From Streptosporangiaceae bacterium (GTDB taxonomy: Bacteria > Actinomycetota > Actinomycetes > Streptosporangiales > Streptosporangiaceae), in NCBI GenBank assembly GCA_030041195.1, contig JASHOI010000537.1, positions 1 to 21,769 of the forward strand: DNA of 21,769 nt, written 5' to 3'. The notes under the pieces were generated by a model. That model saw only the letters and a list, made by a program, of their open reading frames with translations. It searched no databases and was not told the origin of the DNA. Both the position numbers and the translations under genes were made by a program. Positions 14,994 to 20,241 of the stretch are shown here, one piece after another. Within the stretch, counting starts at the first letter, position 1, and each line of letters begins with the position of its first letter.

Positions 14994-15006
14994 TAAGCTG
15001 ACAGGC
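14994..15006 (+). promoter_or_regulatory. Leaderless -10 box before the lipoprotein gene
   Basis: TAAGCT (14994-14999) is followed by 7 nt and then the GTG at 15007, placing the transcription start on the start codon. It lies in the 78-bp divergent gap shared with the GH15 gene. No ribosome-binding site and no clear -35 element are seen. Confidence 0.45.
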
Positions 15007-15384
15007 GTGCCAGAGTCTAGCCGGGCGGTTCGTCACGCTCTCGCTGCCACGGGGATCGTGGCACTGTCCGCTGGCATGGTCGCCGGCCTGGCTGGCTGCT
15101 CGAAGTTCGATGCCGCGCTGGGCCAGCAGTGGGTGACGGTGGACTTCCAGCCGAGCACGTCGGTTGCGACCATGCTCAAGGTGCGCGCGGCCTGCTCCCA
15201 CATCCCGAACGTGGTGCCCGAGGCGCTGCCCCGCAAGAAGAACACGATCACCATGAACGGCGCCGTGGCCTATCAGACAGACAACGCCAGCGACGCCAAC
15301 CTGGCACAGCTGCAGCAGTGCCTGCAGCGGTTCCCGTCCGTGCAGGGAATGGATCCCGAAGACTCCGGCGACTCCGGCAGCTAG
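15007..15384 (+). CDS. Small secreted lipoprotein of unknown function
   Basis: This 125-residue protein starts at the apparently leaderless GTG at 15007. A signal segment (ALAATGIVALSAGMVAGLAGC) ends in a lipobox L28-A-G-C31, so the mature protein should be lipid-anchored outside the membrane from Cys31. The mature domain of about 95 residues has two further cysteines (in RAACSHIPNVVPE and LQQCLQRFPSVQG) that could form one disulfide, and an acidic tail (DPEDSGDSGS). I do not recognise a named domain; the ACSHIPN ... ANLAQLQQCL pattern looks like a conserved actinobacterial family. An earlier in-frame start at 14884 would place the signal sequence internally and overlap the GH15 gene antisense. 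Confidence 0.75.
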   Translation: MPESSRAVRHALAATGIVALSAGMVAGLAGCSKFDAALGQQWVTVDFQPSTSVATMLKVRAACSHIPNVVPEALPRKKNTITMNGAVAYQTDNASDANLAQLQQCLQRFPSVQGMDPEDSGDSGS

Positions 15385-15454
15385 CGCCGGCCGCGGCCAA
15401 GAAACTCCCCGAGCATGTCCGCAAGGTGACCCGAGTGTGTCCGGAAGATGAACG

Positions 15455-15518
15455 TGATATAAAGGGTTGCCCACTAAATCGATAATTTTGATCGAAAAGA
15501 ACGAAGAGAGCTAAGGAG
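15455..15518 (+). promoter_or_regulatory. AT-rich promoter/operator region of the NitT/TauT-type operon
   Basis: An AT-rich island in otherwise GC-rich DNA includes a -10-like GATAAT (15481-15486) and the pseudo-palindrome TCGAT-AATTTTG-ATCGA (15479-15495). It ends in an AAGGAG ribosome-binding site (15513-15518) 11 nt before the ATG. A regulator that responds to sulfur or nitrogen supply could bind the palindrome; this is inference from the operon type. Confidence 0.4.
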
Positions 15519-15529
15519 AGCGGGCGACG

Positions 15530-16594
15530 ATGAGAAGAGCGCTTATCGCCGCGGGGGTCGGCGCCACGATCTTGCTGGCGGCCGGGTGCGGGTCATCCAG
15601 CTCCACAAACCCCTCGACCTCGTCGAAAAACTCGGGCAGTTCGTCGGCACCCGTTACGCTCCGGCTCGGGTTTCTGGAGAACATCACTCACGCCAGCGCA
15701 CTGGTCGGGATCAAGGAAGGCTTTTTCACCAAGAACCTCGGCAAGAACGTGACGCTGAAGCTGTACCCGTTTAGCACCGGCACCGAGGAAGCAACGGCGC
15801 TGCTGGCGGGCCAGCTGGACGCGGCCTACGTGGGCCCGAATCCGGCCATCAAGGCCTGGCAGACCTCCGGCGGCAAGCTGATCAGGGTAATCTCCGGTGC
15901 GGCGTCCGGCGGCGCCGAGCTCGTGGTGAAGAAGAGCATCACCACGGCATCACAGCTCAAGGGCCAGAAGCTGGCGTCTCCGTCACTCGGCAACACCCAG
16001 GACGTGTCGCTGCGCTACTGGCTGAAGCGGCAGGGCCTGACCACGACGCCGACCGGCGGTGGCGACGTGCCGATTACCCCGATCACGCCCAACTCGGACG
16101 CGGTGCTCGCGTTCGAGTCTGGATCGATCGCAGGCGGCTGGGAGCCGGCGCCGTACGACGCCGAGATGCTGGCAGACGGCGGCCACGTGCTGGTCAATGA
16201 GGCCAGCCTGTGGCCGAACGGGCAGTTCGTCACCACCGAGCTGGTGGCGACCCAGTCGTTCATCTCGGCGCACCCGACCGTCATCGACGGGCTGCTCAAG
16301 GGCCAGATCGAAGCGAACAGCTTCATCAACAGCGACAAGTCGACCGCGGAGACCGCCGCCAACGCCGAGCTCGCTGCGATCAGTGGCAAGTCGCTCAAGA
16401 CGAGCATCCTGTCCGCGTCGTTTGCACAGGTCACGTTCACCAACGACCCGATCGCGTCGTCGCTCATCACCGACGCACAGCACGCGGTCGACCTTGGCCT
16501 GCTCAAGCCGGTGTCCGACCTGAGCGGGATCTATGACCTCGGGCCGCTCAACACGCTGCTGGCCGCTGACGGCCAGTCCCAGGTCAGCTCGTGA
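15530..16594 (+). CDS. NitT/TauT-family ABC importer, substrate-binding lipoprotein
   Basis: This 354-residue extracytoplasmic binding protein has a signal peptide with lipobox LLAAGC (Cys20) and a Ser/Thr-rich linker (about 21-42). The mature domain starts VTLRLGFLENITHASALVGIKEGFF, the typical first strand and helix of SsuA/TauA/NrtA-like proteins. Other family features are ALLAGQLDAAYVGPNPAI (about 85-102) and GQKLASPSLGNTQDVSLRYWLK. It should hand a small oxyanion or sulfonate to the permease; aliphatic sulfonate, taurine, nitrate or a pyrimidine precursor are all possible. The ATG at 15530 follows AAGGAG. The ATPase gene starts within the stop codon (GTGA at 16591-16594), and the permease gene follows. 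Confidence 0.88.
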   Translation: MRRALIAAGVGATILLAAGCGSSSSTNPSTSSKNSGSSSAPVTLRLGFLENITHASALVGIKEGFFTKNLGKNVTLKLYPFSTGTEEATALLAGQLDAAYVGPNPAIKAWQTSGGKLIRVISGAASGGAELVVKKSITTASQLKGQKLASPSLGNTQDVSLRYWLKRQGLTTTPTGGGDVPITPITPNSDAVLAFESGSIAGGWEPAPYDAEMLADGGHVLVNEASLWPNGQFVTTELVATQSFISAHPTVIDGLLKGQIEANSFINSDKSTAETAANAELAAISGKSLKTSILSASFAQVTFTNDPIASSLITDAQHAVDLGLLKPVSDLSGIYDLGPLNTLLAADGQSQVSS

Positions 16595-17430
16595 GCATCG
16601 GCAACCGCCAAGCGGCAGCCCCCGGGACGCCCCCGGGGGCTGCCGCGATTGGCGGCACGGGCGCCGGGCCCCCCGAGTCCAGCGAGCGCCAGGCGGCGGT
16701 CACGCTGACCGGCGTCTCCAAGCGTTACGGAACCGGGCCGCGCAGCGTACTCGCCCTGGACCAGGTGTCGCTCACCGTGGACCGGGGCGAGTTTGTCTGC
16801 CTGATCGGCGCCTCTGGCTGCGGCAAGAGCACGCTGCTGTCCCTCGTCGCCGGGCTGGACTCGGCCACCTCCGGTCAGGTGACCGTCGGCGGCCGGGTGG
16901 CGATGATGTTTCAGGAGCCAGGGCTGTTTCCCTGGCTTACGGCCGCGAGCAACGTCGAGCTTGCGCTCCGGGCCAGGAACGTCCCCCGGGCGGACCGGCG
17001 GCGCCGCACCGCTGAACTGCTGAAGCTGGTGCAGCTCGACGGGTTCGGCGGCAAACGGCCACACGAGCTGTCCGGCGGCATGCGGCAGCGCGTCGCACTG
17101 GCCAGGGCCCTGGCACAGGATGCCGACGTGCTGCTGATGGACGAGCCGTTCGGCGCGCTCGACGCGATGACCCGGGACCTCCTGCACGACGAGCTCGACC
17201 GGATCTGCGCCGAGCAGACCCTCACGGTCCTGTTCGTGACCCATAACGTCCGCGAGGCCGTCCGGCTCGGCGACCGGGTCGTCGTGCTGAGCAGCCGACC
17301 CGGCCGGGTCATCGAGGAGTACCAGGTGCCCGGCGACTGGTCGCGAGGGATCGACTCGCCGCAGACCGCGAAGCTGGCGGGCACCATCACCGAGCGGCTG
17401 CGCGAGGAGATGAGCCGGCATGGCAACTGA
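16591..17430 (+). CDS. NitT/TauT-family ABC importer, ATPase
   Basis: This 279-residue ATPase belongs to the SsuB/TauB/NrtD group. It has Walker A GASGCGKST (73-81), Q-loop Q108 in MMFQEPGLFPWLT, signature ELSGGMRQRVALARAL (159-174), Walker B VLLMDEPFGALDAMTR (180-195) and H-loop THN. All catalytic elements are present. The GTG at 16591 overlaps the binding-protein stop by four bases, which suggests translational coupling. The first 35 residues are Ala/Gly/Pro-rich and not part of the fold, and their codons contain a 15-bp perfect inverted repeat (16612-16646). A later start is conceivable, but no better ATG/GTG with a ribosome-binding site is evident. It energises the permease encoded next. 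Confidence 0.9.
   Translation: MSIGNRQAAAPGTPPGAAAIGGTGAGPPESSERQAAVTLTGVSKRYGTGPRSVLALDQVSLTVDRGEFVCLIGASGCGKSTLLSLVAGLDSATSGQVTVGGRVAMMFQEPGLFPWLTAASNVELALRARNVPRADRRRRTAELLKLVQLDGFGGKRPHELSGGMRQRVALARALAQDADVLLMDEPFGALDAMTRDLLHDELDRICAEQTLTVLFVTHNVREAVRLGDRVVVLSSRPGRVIEEYQVPGDWSRGIDSPQTAKLAGTITERLREEMSRHGN
16612..16646 (+). promoter_or_regulatory. Intra-operonic 15-bp perfect hairpin
   Basis: GCGGCAGCCCCCGGG (16612-16626) is the exact reverse complement of CCCGGGGGCTGCCGC (16632-16646), separated by ACGCC. It starts 17 nt after the binding-protein stop codon and lies inside the ATPase reading frame. Such hairpins after binding-protein genes can protect the upstream mRNA from 3' exonucleases or partly terminate transcription, giving more binding protein than ATPase. 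That role is inferred. Confidence 0.6.
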
Positions 17431-18283
17431 CCAGGCGCTGCAGGGTCTTGACCAGCTCGAGCTCAAGCCTGCACAGCCTGCGGCCGACCCCGGCCGGATC
17501 GCCCGGAGGACCTGGGCCGCGGCATGGCCGAAGCTACTGGCGATAGCCCTGGTTCTGGCCATCTGGGAGCTGATCACCCTCACCGGATGGAAGCACTACG
17601 TCCTCAAGGGACCGGGCCCGGTGCTCTCGAACTTGTGGAGCCAGCTGGTACACGGCCAGCTCTGGGGCATCATCGGGACCACGCTGCAAACGGCCGTCGT
17701 CGGCTATGCCGTGGCGCTGGTCGTTGGCTCGGTCATCGGGATCCTCGTCGCGCGTATCCCGCCGCTGCGGGCGGCCGTCGGCTCGATCATCACCGGCCTG
17801 ATGACGATGCCGTCGGTCGTCTGGGTACCGTTCGCGATCGTCATCTTCGGCGAGAGCTACCAGGCGATCCTGTTCGTGGTCATCCTCGGCGCCGCGCCGT
17901 CGATCGCCAACGGGCTGATCACAGGCGTGGACTACACCCCGCCGCTGCTGCTGCGCGCGGGCAAGACCATGGGCCTGCGGGGCTTCGCGCTCTACCGGTA
18001 CCTGATCCTGCCCGCCTCGCTGCCCGCGTTCGTGGCCGGAATGAAGCAGGGCTGGGCCTTCGCCTGGCGGAGCCTGATGGCTGGCGAGATCGTCGTGCAG
18101 ATCGTCGGCCAGTTCTCGATCGGCCAGGCGCTCAGCGTGGACCAGCAGAACCTCGACTTCACCAGCGTGGCATCGATCATGATCGTGATCCTGATCATCG
18201 GGATTGTCGTGGACACGCTGTTCACCAAGGCCGATCTCGCGATCCGCCGGCGACGCGGCCTGCTCGACGCCGCGGCGTCCTGA
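17420..18283 (+). CDS. NitT/TauT-family ABC importer, permease
   Basis: This 287-residue integral membrane protein is of usual length for SsuC/TauC. It has about six hydrophobic segments, from AWPKLLAIALVLAIWELITL (about residue 34) to SIMIVILIIGIVVDTLF near the C terminus. The EAA loop that docks on the ATPase is visible as LRAGKTMGLRGFALYRYLILPASLPAFVAG (about 176-206). The ATG at 17420 lies 11 bp inside the end of the ATPase gene, 10 nt after GAGGAG within that gene. This is the last gene of the three-gene operon, and no strong terminator is seen directly after it. Confidence 0.9.
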   Translation: MATDQALQGLDQLELKPAQPAADPGRIARRTWAAAWPKLLAIALVLAIWELITLTGWKHYVLKGPGPVLSNLWSQLVHGQLWGIIGTTLQTAVVGYAVALVVGSVIGILVARIPPLRAAVGSIITGLMTMPSVVWVPFAIVIFGESYQAILFVVILGAAPSIANGLITGVDYTPPLLLRAGKTMGLRGFALYRYLILPASLPAFVAGMKQGWAFAWRSLMAGEIVVQIVGQFSIGQALSVDQQNLDFTSVASIMIVILIIGIVVDTLFTKADLAIRRRRGLLDAAAS

Positions 18284-18518
18284 TCGGGGCAGACCGGCTC
18301 GCCGGACAGGACATGCCGCGAGCACTCGGCACGTCCCTGGCTGGCTTAGCCGCCCTCAGATCGGCGGCGCAATCCAGTTTTTCTATCTGCCATCTAGATA
18401 TTTACTCCGCCCGTTACCCACAATTCAACGTTTGTTAACTTTCACCTCCTAGAAAAGGGACCGGTCAGCCGCCAGATCGCCGGCTGGCGACTACCGAAGG
18501 TCAGGGCGGGGCGGGAGT
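18284..18518. other. Intergenic region with an AT-rich promoter-like island
   Basis: The first 90 bp are GC-rich with no clear terminator. From about 18376 to 18457 the sequence is unusually AT-rich for this window and carries direct repeats resembling PHO boxes (listed separately). It also holds a CCTCCTAGA (18445-18453) that matches the core of the repeats at 5.99-6.38 kb. CAGCCG/CGGCTG (18466-18471 and 18481-18486) could form a weak hairpin. No gene is seen. Confidence 0.5.
18413..18446 (+). promoter_or_regulatory. PHO-box-like direct repeats
   Basis: GTTACCC (18413-18419), ATTCAAC (18423-18429) and GTTAACT (18434-18440) recur at 10-11 bp spacing and each matches 5 of 7 positions of the GTTCACC direct-repeat unit bound by actinomycete PhoP. 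TTTCACC follows at 18440-18446. Position upstream of a pstB-like remnant and pstS fits phosphate control, but the pstS start is 430 bp away. Confidence 0.35.
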
Positions 18519-18725
18519 ATGTCAACACAGGCTGATCCAGCTCAGCCCGGCGACGCGAGTGGTGTCCCGGAGAGCCGGCCTGTCGTTCCCATCGCGACCC
18601 GGGACCTGACGCTCAGCTTCGGCCAGCGAGCGACCTTCTCTGGCATCGGCACCGACGCGCGCTGCGGCGCGTCGCCGCCTTCACCGGGCCGGCAGGCTCA
18701 GGCAAGACCACCCTCCGGCTGACAG
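18519..18725 (+). pseudogene. Decayed 5' fragment of a pstB-like ABC ATPase gene
   Basis: From the ATG at 18519 the frame reads a Pro/Ser-rich start, then ATRDLTLSFGQRATFSGIGTDA, resembling the first strands of PstB (normally x-VRDLNFYYG-x-x-AL-x-GI). The expected Walker A follows in a different frame: from about 18672 the codons give RVAAFTGPAGSGKTTLRLT, very close to PstB VTAFIGPSGCGKSTLLR. A 1-nt deletion or equivalent near 18655-18672 separates the two parts. After 18725 no PstB sequence follows: no Q-loop, signature or Walker B. The fragment is therefore frameshifted and truncated. It sits 150 bp upstream of pstS, whereas pstB normally ends a pst operon, suggesting rearrangement. The assignment rests on short segments, so a remnant of another ABC ATPase is possible. 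Confidence 0.5.
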
Positions 18726-18808
18726 ACCACCCGTGCGGGAGGACAGCATCCACCCCGCACGGGCGCAAGACCGCAATGGCGGGGACCTATCGCGCCGGCG
18801 GACCACAG

Positions 18809-18828
18809 TCGCACGCATCCGCGTGCGA
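18809..18828 (+). promoter_or_regulatory. Strong leader hairpin 1 upstream of pstS
   Basis: TCGCACGC (18809-18816) pairs exactly with GCGTGCGA (18821-18828) over an ATCC loop, giving an 8-bp GC-rich stem. It is 50 nt upstream of the pstS start. The GCACGC/GCGTGC core is repeated in the next hairpin, so the arms can also pair across the two elements. Confidence 0.5.
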
Positions 18829-18838
18829 GTCGTGTAGC

Positions 18839-18854
18839 GCACGCCTCGGCGTGC
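18839..18854 (+). promoter_or_regulatory. Strong leader hairpin 2 upstream of pstS
   Basis: GCACGC (18839-18844) pairs with GCGTGC (18849-18854) over a CTCG tetraloop, ending 8 nt before the AGGAG ribosome-binding site of pstS (18863-18867). Having the same arms as hairpin 1 allows alternative folds (18811-18816 with 18849-18854). Confidence 0.5.
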
Positions 18855-18876
18855 ACGAATTAAGGAGTATTCCCAG

Positions 18877-19977
18877 GTGGCGAACAAAACCCGCTTGGCG
18901 TTCGTAGCGGCCGCCGTCATTCCGCTCGCCGTGCTGGCGGCAGCGTGCAGCTCCAGCTCATCCAGCCCATCCTCATCGACGTCGCCTTCGGCGGCGGCGA
19001 ACTCCGCAGCTGGCAAGACGATCACCGAGACCGGCAGCACGCTGCTGTTCCCGCTGTTCGGCGACTGGCAGACGGCCTACTCCGAGATCAACCCGAGCGT
19101 CACCATCACCTCGGGCGCCACCGGCTCAGGCACGGGCATCGCCGACGCGGCCACTGGCCTGGTGAACATCGGAGCCTCCGACGAATCCGTGCCCAGCAGC
19201 GATCTCGCCAGGTACCCCGGCCTGCTGAATATCCCGCTCACCGTGGCGGCGGTCGACGTCAACTACAACGTCACTGGTGTCACGAAGCCGCTCGACCTGA
19301 ACGGCACCGTGCTGGCCGAGATCTATACCGGCAAGATCACGACGTGGAACGACCCGGCGATCGCAAAGCTCAACCCCGGCGTGTCGCTGCCGGCCGAGAA
19401 GATCGTCACGCTGCACCGCGCAGACAGCTCCGGCCAATCGTTCCTGTTCACCTCCTACCTCAACGCCCAGGACCCGAGCGCGTGGCCGTCGTCCGACATC
19501 GGCACGACCATCACCTGGCCGACGGCACCCGGCTCACTGTCCGAGACCGGCCAGGGCGGCATGCTGTCGGCCTGCGAAACGACCAAGGGCTGCATCGCCT
19601 ACATCGGCATCAGCGAGCTGAGCAAGGCCACCAAGGCGGGTCTGGGCACCGCTTCGCTGGCCAACAAGTCGGGCAGCTACGAGGCGCCGACGAACTCAAC
19701 GATCGACAGCGCGCTGTCCAGCTTCCCGGCCGCTCCTGCGAGTGGGGCCGAGACGCTGCTCGACAGCGGTTCCGGCTACCCGATCATCAACTACGAGTAC
19801 GCGATCGTGCAGAAGACCCAGCCGAGCGCGGCCGAGGCCGCGGTGATCAAGAAGTTCCTGGCCTGGGTGATCGACACGGGTGACACCAGCACCTACCTCT
19901 CGGCATACGGCTCCGTGCCACTGCCCTCGGCGACCGAGACGGTGGCGACGAACCTCGTCAACTCGATCAAGGGGTGA
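18877..19977 (+). CDS. pstS: Phosphate-binding lipoprotein PstS
   Basis: This 366-residue periplasmic-type phosphate-binding protein is anchored by a lipidated cysteine (Cys24 after VLAAA) followed by a Ser-rich linker. Phosphate-contacting segments typical of PstS are visible: ETGSTLLFPLFGDWQTAY (about 51-68), SGATGSGTGIADAATG (about 78-93), NIGASDE (about 97-103) and HRADSSGQSFLFTSYL (about 188-203). It would deliver inorganic phosphate to a PstCA permease. No pstC, pstA or intact pstB lies in the window: upstream is only a decayed ATPase fragment, and downstream a terminator-like hairpin follows. The GTG at 18877 follows AGGAG by 9 nt. It may serve a Pst system encoded elsewhere or act as an additional binding protein. 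Confidence 0.9.
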   Translation: MANKTRLAFVAAAVIPLAVLAAACSSSSSSPSSSTSPSAAANSAAGKTITETGSTLLFPLFGDWQTAYSEINPSVTITSGATGSGTGIADAATGLVNIGASDESVPSSDLARYPGLLNIPLTVAAVDVNYNVTGVTKPLDLNGTVLAEIYTGKITTWNDPAIAKLNPGVSLPAEKIVTLHRADSSGQSFLFTSYLNAQDPSAWPSSDIGTTITWPTAPGSLSETGQGGMLSACETTKGCIAYIGISELSKATKAGLGTASLANKSGSYEAPTNSTIDSALSSFPAAPASGAETLLDSGSGYPIINYEYAIVQKTQPSAAEAAVIKKFLAWVIDTGDTSTYLSAYGSVPLPSATETVATNLVNSIKG

Positions 19978-20004
19978 TCGCTAACAGCCTCGGTAACGGC
20001 CCGC

Positions 20005-20042
20005 GGCCGGGCGGGGGCGGGCACCCAGCCCCCCGCCCGGCC
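20005..20042 (+). terminator. GC-rich terminator after pstS
   Basis: GGCCGGGCGGGGG (20005-20017) pairs perfectly with CCCCCGCCCGGCC (20030-20042), a 13-bp GC stem with a 12-nt loop, 27 nt after the pstS stop. There is no T-run, which is common for actinomycete hairpin terminators. Confidence 0.65.
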
Positions 20043-20081
20043 CGGCCGCTTAATGCCGCGCGCTTCGTGGTGGCCGCGGGT

Positions 20082-20093
20082 TACGATCGGAGT
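20082..20093 (+). promoter_or_regulatory. -10 box of the srmL leader transcript
   Basis: TACGAT (20082-20087) matches TANNNT. Six nucleotides later ATG (20094) begins a 24-codon ORF, which places the transcription start on that codon (leaderless). No clear -35 element is visible. Confidence 0.45.
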
Positions 20094-20168
20094 ATGAGCG
20101 CGGTGACGCGGCGATTCAGCAGCCTCCCGGCCCACCATGGGCTGTCGGGAGGTGTCGGCACGCCGTAG
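20094..20168 (+). CDS. 24-codon leaderless leader ORF of srmL
   Basis: The frame starts MSAVTRRF, contains PAHHG, and ends GGVGTP at TAG 20166-20168. It has no homology that I recognise and no run of one amino acid; single Phe and two His codons are present. The ORF spans the whole first hairpin (20123-20152), so ribosome position would decide whether that hairpin forms. The next gene starts 73 nt after its stop. This is the layout of a regulatory leader peptide; expression is unproven. Confidence 0.45.
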   Translation: MSAVTRRFSSLPAHHGLSGGVGTP

Positions 20169-20241
20169 CGGGTGACTCCGATCCGATGGCTGGAGCCGGG
20201 AGGCGTTCCCCAGCCAGCCATCGAACGCGAGGAGTCCTCAA
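20123..20241 (+). ncRNA. Structured cis-regulatory leader of srmL
   Basis: Helix A: CCTCCCG (20123-20129) pairs with CGGGAGG (20146-20152), with GCCC/GGGC stacked inside (20130-20133, 20139-20142). Helix B: CGATGGCTGG (20184-20193) pairs with CCAGCCATCG (20214-20223), 10 bp perfect. Helix C: GACTCC (20174-20179) pairs with GGAGTC (20231-20236), covering the srmL ribosome-binding site GAGGAG (20229-20234). Competing pairing: CCTCCCGG (20123-20130) is also fully complementary to CCGGGAGG (20196-20203) in the loop of helix B, so helix A and this long-range pairing exclude each other. Mutually exclusive helices plus a masked ribosome-binding site are typical of a riboswitch or leader-peptide attenuator. 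The T-box consensus AGGGTGGNACCGCG is absent. Ligand or trigger unknown. Confidence 0.5.

Noticed and set aside
14929..15474. N-terminal extension of 182 codons for the GH15 frame
   Set aside because: It is antisense to the lipoprotein gene and has no GH15 sequence; the ATG at 14928 has GGAGG and begins the conserved N terminus.
19974..20168. 64-residue ORF starting at 19974
   Set aside because: It runs through the pstS terminator hairpin; only its last 24 codons, from the leaderless-type ATG at 20094, are plausible as a leader ORF.
20094..20241. T-box riboswitch, suggested by the synthetase-like gene
   Set aside because: The AGGGTGGNACCGCG antiterminator consensus and a specifier stem are not present; control appears to act on the ribosome-binding site.
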